Part shown: one piece after another, positions 1-8,380 of the stretch
Layout: every line of letters starts with the position of its first letter
How positions within the stretch are numbered: position 1 is the first letter of the stretch
NCBI RefSeq assembly: GCF_000820515.1
Contig: NZ_JXDG01000059.1
Location: forward strand, 1 to 47,497
Reading direction: 5' to 3'
Source of the DNA: Pseudomonas batumici
Lineage (GTDB): Bacteria; Pseudomonadota; Gammaproteobacteria; Pseudomonadales; Pseudomonadaceae
Length of the DNA stretch: 47,497 nucleotides
Notes under the pieces: model-generated
Told to the model about the DNA's origin: nothing
The model's input: only the letters and a program-made list of their open reading frames with translations
Database searches by the model: none
Translations under genes and position numbers: made by a program

Positions 1-395
1 TCGCCGTGGTTCATGCTGCGAATCGCCCCGGCGAAAATCTCCGTGGTGTAGGCGCAGGTGTTCAGGGCGAAGGCGAGGATGGTGCAGTTCATCGCATCGC
101 GAAAGAACGCATCGAGCACCGGTTGCGCACGGACCGCAGCCAGGCTGTAGATCCCGGTGTAGCAGATCAGCAGCTGTATATACAGCGGCGTACCGCGAAA
201 CAGGTAAGTGTAGAACTGCACCGGCCAGCGCACGTAGAACCTGGGTGAAACCCGGGCAATCGACAGGGGAACCGATACCAGGAAGCCGAAGAAGATCGAG
301 GCGCTGAGCAGCCACAGCGTCATGGCCAGGCCGGTGGTGTGGTAGCCGTCGCTATAGAGAAAGGGCTTCCAGTATTCCTGCAGTAGTTCGATCAT
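1..395 (-). CDS. Polar amino-acid ABC transporter permease (HisM-type), cut by the window edge
   Basis: Inner-membrane permease of a polar amino-acid uptake transporter. Only the first 131 or so codons are present; the rest lies beyond base 1. The start ATG at 395-393 overlaps the stop of the preceding permease in an ATGA arrangement, so the two are translationally coupled. The visible protein opens MIELLQEYWKPFLYSDGY and continues through hydrophobic segments with the family-typical stretches VQFYTYLFRGTPLYIQLL and AYTTEIFAGAIRSM. HisM/ArtM-type permeases pair with a HisQ-type partner, an ATPase and a periplasmic binding protein. The partner and binding protein are present here; the ATPase, if linked, should be to the left. 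Exact substrate (histidine, arginine, lysine or ornithine) is not decided. Confidence 0.9.
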   Translation of the reverse strand, partial: MIELLQEYWKPFLYSDGYHTTGLAMTLWLLSASIFFGFLVSVPLSIARVSPRFYVRWPVQFYTYLFRGTPLYIQLLICYTGIYSLAAVRAQPVLDAFFRDAMNCTILAFALNTCAYTTEIFAGAIRSMNHG

Positions 396-1120
396 CGTAC
401 AGCCTCCCGGGAACCTGCCGCGTAATGCCGTTCGAGCCAGCGCAGGACATAGTTCGAAGCGCTGGTAATCACCAGGTAGATCAAGGCGGCGAGTACCAGG
501 AAGTAGAACAGTTGATAGGTGCTTTTACCGGCGTCCTGAGCGGCCTTGACCAAATCCGCCAGGCCGATGATCGACACCAGCGCGGTAGCCTTGAGGATCA
601 CCATCCAGTTATTGCCGATGCCCGGCAGGGCGAAGCGCATCATTTGCGGAAAGATCACGAAGCGGAAACGCTGGGCGCGGGTCAGGCCATAGGCGGTGGC
701 GGCTTCGAGCTGTCCGCGAGGTACGGCGAGGATCGCGCCACGGAAGGTCTCGGTGAAATAGGCACCGTAGATGAAGCCCAGGGTGATGACCCCGGCACCG
801 AACGGATCGATCTCGATGTAGTCCCAATCCAGCGCCTCGGTGAAACTGGTCAACCAGGTCTGCAGGCTGTAGAAAATCAGCAGCATCAGCACCAGGTCCG
901 GCACCCCACGAATCAGCGTGGTGTAGAGCTGGGCCGGAATCCGCAACAGTTTGACGCTGGAGAGTTTGGCACTGGCGCCGACCAGGCCGAGCAGAACGCT
1001 CAACAACAGCGACAGTATCGATAGTTTGACGGTCATCCAGAAGCCTTCCAGCAACAGAGGGCCAAACCCCTTCAAGCCGAACGTGGAAAGCCCGAGTGTC
1101 TGTAACAGTGCTTCGAACAT
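392..1120 (-). CDS. Polar amino-acid ABC transporter permease (HisQ-type)
   Basis: Membrane subunit, 242 aa, of the same transporter as its neighbours. It has an N-terminal hydrophobic segment, the BPD-transport-1 fold, and the motifs TLIRGVPDLVLMLLIFYS and GAYFTETFRGAILAVPRGQ, the latter being the loop that contacts the ATPase. Length matches HisQ/ArtQ (about 230-240 aa). It follows the binding-protein gene by 56 bp holding a strong hairpin, and ends in a 4-bp ATGA overlap with the next permease. Subfamily assignment is firm, substrate is inferred only from the binding protein. Confidence 0.93.
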   Translation of the reverse strand: MFEALLQTLGLSTFGLKGFGPLLLEGFWMTVKLSILSLLLSVLLGLVGASAKLSSVKLLRIPAQLYTTLIRGVPDLVLMLLIFYSLQTWLTSFTEALDWDYIEIDPFGAGVITLGFIYGAYFTETFRGAILAVPRGQLEAATAYGLTRAQRFRFVIFPQMMRFALPGIGNNWMVILKATALVSIIGLADLVKAAQDAGKSTYQLFYFLVLAALIYLVITSASNYVLRWLERHYAAGSREAVR

Positions 1121-1140
1121 GATTCAGGACCTATAGCGAT

Positions 1141-1168
1141 AAAAAAGCGCCCGTCCCGGGGACGGGCA
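1141..1168 (-). terminator. Terminator-like hairpin between binding-protein and permease genes
   Basis: On the minus strand a GC-rich stem built on GCCCGTCCCC and GGGACGGGC is followed by TTTTTT. It lies in the 56-bp gap after the binding-protein gene and before the first permease. Partial termination here would give more binding protein than membrane subunits, the usual stoichiometry of such systems. The hairpin is visible; the partial readthrough is inferred. Confidence 0.75.
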
Positions 1169-1176
1169 CCGGGGCC

Positions 1177-1956
1177 TTACTTGCCGCTGTAGAGACTCAT
1201 ATCACCAAAGTGTTTCTTCTGGATCGAGTCGTAGGTGCCGTCATCGTGTAGCGCCTTGATGCCCTTATCGATAAGGGCCTTGAGCGCGGCGTTGCCCTTG
1301 GCGATACCCACCGCGGTTTTAGCGGGCAGCAGCTCGCTGTCGACCGGCTGGCTGACCTCGAAATCAGCCCCTTGCGCCGACTTCAAGAAGCTCAGTTTGG
1401 CTTGCAGCATGTCCTGGATCGTGGCGTCGAGGCGACCGGACAGCAAGTCCGCGTAAACCTGGTCCTGGTTGGCGTAGGCCTTGGTTTCCACCCCGGCCTT
1501 GTCCAGCACGGCCTTGGCGTAGGCTTCCTGGATGGTGCCTTGCTCGTAGCCGACTTTCTTGCCCTTGAGCGAGGCCACGTCAGAAATGCCGGAGCCTTTC
1601 TTGTAGACCAGCGCGGTCGGGCCGGAGAACAGCTCGCTGGAGAAGTCGATGGCTTTTTCGCGAACCGGGGTCACGGTCATGGAGGAGATCACGCCGTCGA
1701 ACTTGTTGGCCTTCAGGCCCGGGATCATGCCGTCGAAATCGCTTTCGACCCATTTGCACTTGACCTTCAGCTCGGCGCAGATCGCGTTGCCCAGGTCGAT
1801 GTCGAAGCCCACCAGGCTACCGTCGGCCGCCTTGGACTCGAACGGAGCGTAGGAAGGGTCAACACCAAAACGCAGCTCCTTGTATTCCTTGGCCGTGGCT
1901 ACGCCGGCGGCCACGCACAGAGTCAAGGCAGAAAGGGTCAGCAATGTTCTTTTCAT
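1177..1956 (-). CDS. Periplasmic Lys/Arg/Orn/His-type amino-acid binding protein
   Basis: Solute-binding protein of the polar amino-acid ABC transporter. Taking the ATG at 1956 gives 259 aa beginning MKRTLLTLSALTLCVAAG, a signal peptide with likely cleavage after the VATA/K region. An upstream in-frame TTG at 1965 is less likely, since the AGGA at about 1970-1967 is better spaced for the ATG. The mature part has the SBP_bac_3 pattern: LRFGVDPSYAPFE, GFDIDLGNAICAEL, DFDGMIPGLKANKFDGVISS and SGRLDATIQD. This is close to the LAO/HisJ/ArgT group. It is first in a leftward operon with the two permeases. Confidence 0.93.
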   Translation of the reverse strand: MKRTLLTLSALTLCVAAGVATAKEYKELRFGVDPSYAPFESKAADGSLVGFDIDLGNAICAELKVKCKWVESDFDGMIPGLKANKFDGVISSMTVTPVREKAIDFSSELFSGPTALVYKKGSGISDVASLKGKKVGYEQGTIQEAYAKAVLDKAGVETKAYANQDQVYADLLSGRLDATIQDMLQAKLSFLKSAQGADFEVSQPVDSELLPAKTAVGIAKGNAALKALIDKGIKALHDDGTYDSIQKKHFGDMSLYSGK

Positions 1957-1965
1957 TATTATCAA

Positions 1966-2395
1966 TTCCTAAAACCACTACGGGCGCTTGCGGCGCATGG
2001 ATGCTGTTACTGGAGGACGTGTGACGCGGTGAATCCGGACCACAAGGCCATGCTGTACGCCTGCACCTCACAGGTCTCTTACGCACATACACATGCCTGT
2101 ACATACAAGCATATGCAATCAACCAGCCAACTCATTGAACGGGAGCTGAAGAAACCCTTCAAAGCGAAATGAAGGCCTCTGGAACGGGGTTTTGGGGAAT
2201 GACCAGGAAAGTTTCGAGGAGTGGCAGGTGGCACTCGTGGCTGTTACCTGAGCTGCGCTTTGCGTCGTTTTGATGCATCCGGTAACAATTTTTGAGGGGG
2301 CATGACGTGTGGAAATACCCCGCAGTGGGGGCGGCCACCGCGGAGGGAGTGCGTGATTCGAACAGCGAACTGGCCGGTGGGGGCGGCCCCGACGC
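1966..2395. other. Gene-free stretch upstream of the amino-acid transporter
   Basis: About 430 bp between two leftward genes, with no convincing reading frame. It must contain the promoter of the transporter operon. Visible structure is limited to a TACATACA-rich, partly self-complementary patch near 2083-2115 and a 12-bp direct repeat, GTGGGGGCGGCC, at 2325-2336 and 2377-2388. No operator is recognised. Confidence 0.5.
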
Positions 2396-3178
2396 CTATA
2401 CCCAACCACCATCGACGATGAAGTTTTGTGCCGAACACATGGAGGACGCCTCGGAGGCCAGGAAAAGCGCCATGTTGGCTATATGGAAAGGTTCCACGCT
2501 ACCCGGCAGGCATTGGCTGCGGCTGATCAGCTCCCTGGCGGCATCGTCAACCCAGAGCGCGAGCTGCTTTTCTGTCATCACCCATCCGGGAACCAGCGTG
2601 TTGACCCTGATGCGCCATGGCCCCAACTCCCGTGCCAACGCCCTGGTCATGCCGTGGGTGGCCGCTTTGCTGGCCGCATAGACCGGGTATCCACTGGAGG
2701 CCATCATCCAGCCAATAGACCCCAGATTGATGATCGCGCCCTCCCCTGCGGCCTTCATCATGGGGACCACCGCCCGGGCGGCAAAAAATGCATGCTTCAA
2801 ATTGACGGAAATCAGCTTGTCGAATGTCTCCGAATCCACTTCATCCAAGGTGTGCCTGACATCATTGGCGGCATTGTTCACCAGGACCGTCACCGGCCCC
2901 AGGGTTTGCGCAAAGCGCCCGATCGCCTCCTTATAGGCGCTCTCGTCAGTGATATCACAGTGAGCGAACTCGACCCTATGGCCCTCAGCCGACAATTGGG
3001 TCGCCAACCATTCACCTTGGTTTTTGGCCATGTCCACGAACGCCACCTTGGCTCCCTGCCGGGCAAAAGCGCAGACCATGGCCTCACCGATCCCCGAGGC
3101 ACCGCCGGAAATCAATACGGTTTTATCTTTGAGGTCGGCGTACACGGCCGGCACGCCGGCGCCTGTTTCTTTAGTCAT
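2396..3178 (-). CDS. SDR-family sugar dehydrogenase (probable L-arabinose/D-galactose 1-dehydrogenase)
   Basis: NAD(P)-dependent short-chain dehydrogenase, 260 aa. The Rossmann motif SGGASGIG is at residues 24-31, an Asp (VD, residue 49) follows beta2 and suggests NAD preference, NNAA is at 101-104, and the catalytic triad is S154, Y167, K171 (GYPVYAASK). The C-terminal SAQNFIVDGGWV is typical of classical SDRs. It is divergent from a secreted aldose epimerase and next to the arabinose and galactonate clusters. The likely role is oxidation of the sugar at C1 to the lactone, which the lactonase at 8381-9256 would open. The family is certain; the substrate is inferred from neighbours. Confidence 0.85.
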   Translation of the reverse strand: MTKETGAGVPAVYADLKDKTVLISGGASGIGEAMVCAFARQGAKVAFVDMAKNQGEWLATQLSAEGHRVEFAHCDITDESAYKEAIGRFAQTLGPVTVLVNNAANDVRHTLDEVDSETFDKLISVNLKHAFFAARAVVPMMKAAGEGAIINLGSIGWMMASSGYPVYAASKAATHGMTRALARELGPWRIRVNTLVPGWVMTEKQLALWVDDAARELISRSQCLPGSVEPFHIANMALFLASEASSMCSAQNFIVDGGWV

Positions 3179-3345
3179 ATGACGGTTACTCCACAGTAGG
3201 CACTTCGATTCAAGCAGCAGGACTCAAGGTGCGCTCGGGCACGCATGGATCATTTTCGCCAGCCACCAAATTAGTCTTATTTTATATTGCAAAACCAGCG
3301 TTTCAGACTATAAATCTACTGCTATTTCGGCAAAATATCGCTAAT

Positions 3346-3356
3346 TAGTAGAACTA
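3346..3356. promoter_or_regulatory. FadR-type GntR operator candidate upstream of aldose epimerase
   Basis: TAGTAGAACTA is a perfect TAGT/ACTA palindrome around a 3-bp centre and fits the FadR-subfamily pattern TNGTNNNACNA. It lies 33 bp before the epimerase start, in the divergent SDR/epimerase promoter region. A degenerate relative, TAGTCTTATTT, is at 3272-3282. The same pattern recurs twice upstream of the dehydratase at 12164. Binding by the GntR protein at 13991-14713 is inferred. Confidence 0.5.
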
Positions 3357-3388
3357 TTCCACTCAAAACAACAAGAGGACGTTCAACC

Positions 3389-4537
3389 ATGCCGCAATCC
3401 CGACACCTGCTTTCCGGCCTCGGCCTTTCCCTGATGATGGCCAGCCTCGGCGTCCAGGCCGGTGGCCTGTCCAGCGAACACAAGGCGTTTGGCAAGACCC
3501 AGGATGGAACCGCCATCGAGCAATATGTGTTGCGCAACAGCCATGGCCTGCAAGCCACGGTCATTACCTACGGCGGCGTCTTGCAATCGTTGAAAGTGCC
3601 GGACAAGCACGGCAAGTTCGAAGACGTGGTACTGGGCTTTGACGATGTCCAGGGTTATCAGAGCGGCAAGGCATTCTTCGGCGCAACTATCGGACGCTAC
3701 GGCAATCGCCTGGCCCAGGGGGCCTTCGAACTGGACGGCAAGCGTTACCAGATGCCGCTCAACGATGGCCCCAACTCGCTGCACGGTGGTGCGCTGGGTT
3801 TCGACAAGCGCGTCTGGAAAGCACAGCCGGTCAAAACCAAGGACTCGGTCGGCGTGACCTTGAGCTACCTGTCGCCAGACGGTGAGATGGGCTTTCCCGG
3901 TAACCTGAAGGTCGATGTCACCTACAGCCTCAACGACAACAACGAGCTGCGCATCGAGTACAAGGCCTCCACCGACAAACCCACGGTGCTGAACCTCACC
4001 AACCACAGTTACTTCAATCTCGCCGGGGCCGGTAACGGTGACGTGCTCAAACAGCTCGCCACTTTGCACGCCAGCCATTACACACCGGTCAACGGCACCT
4101 TGATTCCCACCGGCGAACTGGCCCCGGTAGCCGGCACGCCGATGGACTTCCGGCAACCGACCGCCATCGGCCAGCGCATCAAGGACGATCATCCGCAACT
4201 CAAATTCGCCGAGCCGAAACAGGGCGGTTTTGACTTCAACTGGGTCCTGGATACCCAGGGTGATGTCAGCCAACTCGCCGCCGACGTGCGCGACCCGCAA
4301 TCCGGCCGCCGCTTGCAGCTCTACACCAGCGAACCCGGAGTGCAGTTCTACACCAGCAACTTCCTCGACGGCTCGGTCAAGGGCAAGGCTGGCAAGGCCT
4401 ACGGACACTGGAGCGCATTCACCCTGGAAACCCAGCACTACCCCGACTCGCCGAACCAGCCGGGCTTTCCCAGCACGCGGCTGGATCCCGGCCAGACCTA
4501 TACCCAGAGCACTGTCCTGAAGTTCTCCGCTGGCTGA
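3389..4537 (+). CDS. galM: Secreted aldose 1-epimerase (galactose mutarotase family)
   Basis: Mutarotase, 382 aa, interconverting alpha and beta anomers of aldoses. The start ATG at 3389 follows an AGAGGA ribosome-binding site. The first 24 or so residues (MPQSRHLLSGLGLSLMMASL) form a signal peptide, so it should act in the periplasm, before uptake by AraFGH. Family signatures include TYGGVLQSLKVPD, GRYGNRLAQGAF, NSLHGG, the catalytic-His segment NLTNHSYFNLAG and a C-terminal catalytic-Glu segment FTLETQHYPDSPNQPGFPST. It is divergent from the SDR dehydrogenase and probably co-regulated through the palindrome at 3346-3356. Confidence 0.93.
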   Translation: MPQSRHLLSGLGLSLMMASLGVQAGGLSSEHKAFGKTQDGTAIEQYVLRNSHGLQATVITYGGVLQSLKVPDKHGKFEDVVLGFDDVQGYQSGKAFFGATIGRYGNRLAQGAFELDGKRYQMPLNDGPNSLHGGALGFDKRVWKAQPVKTKDSVGVTLSYLSPDGEMGFPGNLKVDVTYSLNDNNELRIEYKASTDKPTVLNLTNHSYFNLAGAGNGDVLKQLATLHASHYTPVNGTLIPTGELAPVAGTPMDFRQPTAIGQRIKDDHPQLKFAEPKQGGFDFNWVLDTQGDVSQLAADVRDPQSGRRLQLYTSEPGVQFYTSNFLDGSVKGKAGKAYGHWSAFTLETQHYPDSPNQPGFPSTRLDPGQTYTQSTVLKFSAG

Positions 4538-4558
4538 CCCTGACCCAGAACCTGGCCT

Positions 4559-4671
4559 TGTAGGAGATGTCGAGCCTTGGCGAGGCTGCGATGACGGCGG
4601 TACAGTCAACATCGATGTTGTCTGACCCACCGCTATCGCCGCCTCGCCAAGGCTCGACAGCTCCTACAGTG
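4559..4671. repeat. REPIN-like inverted pair of REP sequences
   Basis: Two REP-like elements face each other. The left arm begins TGTAGGAG and contains GTCGAGCCTTGGCGAGGC; the right arm carries the complements GCCTCGCCAAGGCTCGAC and CTCCTACA. Such Pseudomonas REP doublets are extragenic and move through a REP-associated tyrosine transposase encoded elsewhere. This one fills the gap between convergent galM and araH, where it could also stop transcripts from both sides. Confidence 0.8.
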
Positions 4672-4722
4672 AACACATGGAACACGTGGAACGCATTGCC
4701 ATCCCACATTGAACAACCGCGA

Positions 4723-5691
4723 TCAGCGTTGTTTCAGGCGGTCGATCACCACGGCCAACAGCAGGATGGAACCCCGAATCACGTACTGGTAAAACGTGTC
4801 GATGTTTTTCAGGTTCATCGCGTTCTCGATGATCGCCAGAATCAACACCCCGGCAATCACGTGCCGAATCATGCCGATCCCGCCGCTCAACGACACCCCA
4901 CCCAACACGCAGGCGGAAATCACCGTCAATTCGAAACCCTGGCCGATCATCGGCTGGCCGGAGGTCATGCGCGAAGCCAGGATCACCCCGGCCAAGGCAC
5001 CGATGACCCCGTGCACGGCGAAGATGATGATCTTGGTCCGGTCGACGTTGACCCCGGCCAGCAGCGCCGCTTCCTGGTTGCCGCCAATGGCCATGGTGTT
5101 GCGCCCGTAGGTGGTGTAGTTGAGCAGCCAACCAAAAAACAGGAAACAGCCGAGGGTAATCAGGATCGGCACCGGCACGCCGAACAACTGGCCATTGCCA
5201 TAGATGAAGAACTGGTCCTGGGACACACCGACGGCCTTGCCGTTGGCAAAGATATAGGCCAGGCCACGCACGATCTGCATGGTCGCCAAGGTGGTGATCA
5301 GCGCGTTGATCCGCAGCTTGGCAATCACGATCCCGTTGATCAGCCCGACCAGCAGCCCCAGCAGCAGTGCCGCACCGATACCGAGCAACACGCTGTCGGT
5401 GTCGCGCATCACCACCGCGGCAACGACCCCGGCACAGGCAATCACCGAGCCCACCGACAAGTCGAAATGTCCGGACGCCAGGCAATACAGCATGGTGCAC
5501 GCGGCGATGCCCGTGGTGGAAATCGCCAGCCCCAGACCGCGCATGTTCAGGGGCGAGAGGAAGTTGTCGATGAGCAGGGTGCAGAGCACAAAGATCCCCA
5601 GCGCCGCCAACAGCATCGCCCAGTTATCGAGCAGAGCGCGCACATCCAGGGGTTTGTGCGTCGTCGGCAACGCGTTGTTTTGGGTTGTCAT
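4723..5691 (-). CDS. araH: L-arabinose ABC transporter permease AraH
   Basis: Inner-membrane permease, 322 aa, of a CUT2 sugar importer. The ATG at 5691 is preferred to the in-frame GTG at 5697 because the AGAGGTG ribosome-binding site ends too close to the GTG. The sequence contains multiple hydrophobic helices, SGHFDLSVGSVIACAGV near residue 80 and LAGVNVDRTKIIIFAVHG further on, both typical of RbsC/AraH permeases. It lies 9 bp after araG and is last in the leftward operon. E. coli AraH is of similar length. Confidence 0.93.
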   Translation of the reverse strand: MTTQNNALPTTHKPLDVRALLDNWAMLLAALGIFVLCTLLIDNFLSPLNMRGLGLAISTTGIAACTMLYCLASGHFDLSVGSVIACAGVVAAVVMRDTDSVLLGIGAALLLGLLVGLINGIVIAKLRINALITTLATMQIVRGLAYIFANGKAVGVSQDQFFIYGNGQLFGVPVPILITLGCFLFFGWLLNYTTYGRNTMAIGGNQEAALLAGVNVDRTKIIIFAVHGVIGALAGVILASRMTSGQPMIGQGFELTVISACVLGGVSLSGGIGMIRHVIAGVLILAIIENAMNLKNIDTFYQYVIRGSILLLAVVIDRLKQR

Positions 5692-5700
5692 AGTCACCTC

Positions 5701-7245
5701 TCAGTTCACCTGGCCGTCAGCGCGTTGGCGCGGCAAGGCCAGTTGCAGCAAGTTGGATTCATTGGCCTGTTCGCGGCTCTTCTCGCCCCGCACCACGCCT
5801 TCGCAAAGCACCAGGACGCGGTCGGAGACGCCCATCACTTCCATCAGGTCGCTGGAAACCACGATCACCGCAATCCCACTGGCGGCCAGGTTATGGATAA
5901 TCTGGTAAATCTCGGCCTTCGCACCGATATCGATACCCCGCGTCGGCTCGTCGAGCAGCAGCACCTTCATCGGCATCGACAGCCAGCGACCCAGAATGGC
6001 CTTCTGCTGATTGCCCCCCGACAGGTACATGATTTTCTGCGCCGCATGGGGCGTTTTCACTTTCAACGCCTTGATCTGCTTGTCGGCGTTGCTCTTCTCC
6101 CAACCGTCGCGCAACAGCCAGCCAAACCGGGAATGAGCGCTGCGTGCACTGATGTTGATGTTCTCGGCCACGCTGGAAAGCGGCACGATGCCCTCCTTCT
6201 TGCGGTCCTCGGGACACAGCAGGACACCGGCGGCAATGGCATCGCGCGGCGAGCGCAGTTTCAGTTCCTCACCGCACAGCCGCAGGCTTCCGGCCGTGCT
6301 GCGCTCAAGACCGCCCAGCAGGCGCAGCAGCTCGGTGCGCCCGGCGCCGACCAGCCCGAACAGGCCGAGAATCTCGCCTTGATAGGCCTCGAAACTCACC
6401 GGTGAGCGCAAGCCAGGCCCCAACAGACCCTCGACCTTGAGCGCCACCTCGCCCCGTTGACGAGGGCGGTAATCGTAGATGTCCTGAATGTCGCGACCGA
6501 CCATGCAGGTGACCAACTGATCATGGGTCAGCTGGCTCATGTCCTCGAACGTGCGCACGTAACGACCGTCCTTGAACACGGTCACCGCATCGCAGATCCG
6601 GAACACTTCCTCCATGCGATGGGAAACGTACAGCACCACTTTGCCCTCGTCCCGCAGGCGCCCGATGATCGCCATCAAGCGCTCGATTTCCCGGGCCGAC
6701 AGGCTGCTGGTGGGTTCGTCGAAGGCAATCACATGGGCGCCACGGGACAACGCCTTGGCGATCTCCACCAACTGCCGTTGCCCCAGGGACAGGCGGCCGA
6801 GCTTTTCCAGCGGATCGATTTCATCGGCCAGGCCCTTGAGACAGGCCAGTGCCTGCTCGCGCAACGCACGGCGGTTGATCACACCGAAACGGGTCGGCAA
6901 ATGCCCGAGAAACAGATTTTCCGCCACGGTCATTTCCGGCACCAGGTGCAACTCCTGGTGGATGACGGCCACTCCGCTGGCAATGCTGTCGGCGGCGCAC
7001 TTGAAGGCCATCGTCTGCTCGCCGATCTGCAGGCTGCCGCTGCTGGGGCTGTAGGCGCCACCGAGGACCTTGAGCAAGGTCGACTTGCCGGCGCCGTTTT
7101 CGCCCATCAGGGCATGCACCTGCCCCGGGTGGGCAGTAAAGCTGATAGCGTCCAGCGCCTTGACCCCGGGAAAGGTTTTGCCAATGCCGTTGAAGCACAG
7201 ACTGGCGCCGGCACTGTGCTGTTGTTTGTTCAATTGCGCATGCAT
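5701..7245 (-). CDS. araG: L-arabinose ABC transporter ATP-binding protein AraG
   Basis: Fused double ATPase, 514 aa from the ATG at 7245 (GAGGTGG just upstream); the longer frame upstream lacks support. The first domain has Walker A GENGAGKST, signature LSLGQRQLVEIAKAL and Walker B VIAFDEPTS. The second has a degenerate Walker A GLVGAGRTE, signature LSGGNQQKAILGRWL and Walker B VLLLDEPTRGID. This layout is standard for CUT2 ATPases such as AraG/RbsA/MglA. It lies between araF and araH and powers the same importer. Confidence 0.95.
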   Translation of the reverse strand: MHAQLNKQQHSAGASLCFNGIGKTFPGVKALDAISFTAHPGQVHALMGENGAGKSTLLKVLGGAYSPSSGSLQIGEQTMAFKCAADSIASGVAVIHQELHLVPEMTVAENLFLGHLPTRFGVINRRALREQALACLKGLADEIDPLEKLGRLSLGQRQLVEIAKALSRGAHVIAFDEPTSSLSAREIERLMAIIGRLRDEGKVVLYVSHRMEEVFRICDAVTVFKDGRYVRTFEDMSQLTHDQLVTCMVGRDIQDIYDYRPRQRGEVALKVEGLLGPGLRSPVSFEAYQGEILGLFGLVGAGRTELLRLLGGLERSTAGSLRLCGEELKLRSPRDAIAAGVLLCPEDRKKEGIVPLSSVAENINISARSAHSRFGWLLRDGWEKSNADKQIKALKVKTPHAAQKIMYLSGGNQQKAILGRWLSMPMKVLLLDEPTRGIDIGAKAEIYQIIHNLAASGIAVIVVSSDLMEVMGVSDRVLVLCEGVVRGEKSREQANESNLLQLALPRQRADGQVN

Positions 7246-7308
7246 AACCACCTCATCACACCGATCAGGCAGCCTTGTTGCCAAGGCCGCCGAGGAAAGC
7301 AACCGACC

Positions 7309-8316
7309 TCAGTTCCACAGACCGATCTTTTCCAGTTCCTGCTTGAAGTTGTCGCGCGTGATCAGTGTCACCTTGTCCATCGCGGTGTATTTCGCGGGTT
7401 CCTTGCCGGTGGTGACCCACTCGAACATCATGCTCGCGGTGTTGTAACCCTCGAGGTGCGGGCTGGGCAGCATCGAGCCGAAGAAGCCACTGTTGGGCTT
7501 CTTCAATTCGCCGATGGCGTCGGTGCCATTGATGCCGATACCAATGACATTGGCTGCGGCAAAACCGGCGCTTTCGGTGGCGCGCACGGCGCCCAGTACG
7601 CTGTTGTCGTTCATGCCGCCGACGATCAGTTTTTTCGCCGCACCCGGCAGCTTCACCAGTGCCGAGTTGGTGGCGTCCATGCTGCCCGGCACGTCGAGGG
7701 TCTTGAGCGGCGCAAACAGGATGTGGTCTTTCGGCAGGCCGGCCTCTTCAAGGGATTTGACTGACCCATCGGTACGCTTCTTGCCGGTGTCGAGCTCATT
7801 GTAGGTAGTGATCACCGCATAGGTGTCTTTCCAGTCCCAACCGCGCTTCTTCGCTTCGCCGGCCATGGCGGCGCCCTGCTGCTGGCCCACTTCGAACGCG
7901 GCCATGCCGAGGTAGGGCACGTCCTCCATGAACTTGCCGCCGGCATCGACGAAGCGGTCATCCACCGCAATCACCTTCAAATCATTGGCCTTGGCCTTGG
8001 CCACGATCGCCGGGCCCAGGGACACATCCGGCGCACAAATCACAAAGCCCTTGGCGCCGTTGGCGGCGAGGCTGTCGATGGCCGAGAGGGTTTTCTCGCC
8101 GTCCGGTACGGCGATCTTGATCACGGTAAAGCCCTTGTCCTTACCGGCCTTTTCAGCGAAAGCCCATTCGGTCTGGAACCAGGGCTCCTCCGCTTGCTTG
8201 ACCAGAAACCCGATCTTCGCGGGCTCGGCGGCCAGCAACAGGCTGCTCAGGCTGACGGCCGATGCCGCCAGGGCAATACAGCACAGGGAACGGATGACGC
8301 GACGACGACGATTCAT
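7309..8316 (-). CDS. araF: L-arabinose-binding periplasmic protein AraF
   Basis: Periplasmic sugar receptor, 335 aa from the ATG at 8316 (AAGGAGT upstream). The N-terminus MNRRRRVIRSLCCIALAA is a signal peptide, cleaved near LLLAAEPA. The mature protein closely follows E. coli AraF in KIGFLVKQAEEPWFQTEW, VIKIAVPDGEKTL, SLAANGAKGFVICAPD, NELDTGKKRT, GIGINGTDAI and GSMLPSPHLEGYN, so the name is by direct recognition. AraF-type proteins also bind D-galactose, which fits the galactonate genes nearby. It follows the lactonase gene by 64 bp. Confidence 0.95.
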   Translation of the reverse strand: MNRRRRVIRSLCCIALAASAVSLSSLLLAAEPAKIGFLVKQAEEPWFQTEWAFAEKAGKDKGFTVIKIAVPDGEKTLSAIDSLAANGAKGFVICAPDVSLGPAIVAKAKANDLKVIAVDDRFVDAGGKFMEDVPYLGMAAFEVGQQQGAAMAGEAKKRGWDWKDTYAVITTYNELDTGKKRTDGSVKSLEEAGLPKDHILFAPLKTLDVPGSMDATNSALVKLPGAAKKLIVGGMNDNSVLGAVRATESAGFAAANVIGIGINGTDAIGELKKPNSGFFGSMLPSPHLEGYNTASMMFEWVTTGKEPAKYTAMDKVTLITRDNFKQELEKIGLWN

Positions 8317-8380
8317 AAGGTGACTCCTTCTTGTTGTTGTGAGTGCGAGTTGTGAACCAGTGCAGCCTGATGCTTGAAAT

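Noticed and set aside
4567..6405. 612-codon plus-strand frame antisense to araH and araG
   Set aside because: A shadow of two genes with clear ABC-transporter motifs on the other strand; it has no domain of its own and begins within the REPIN.
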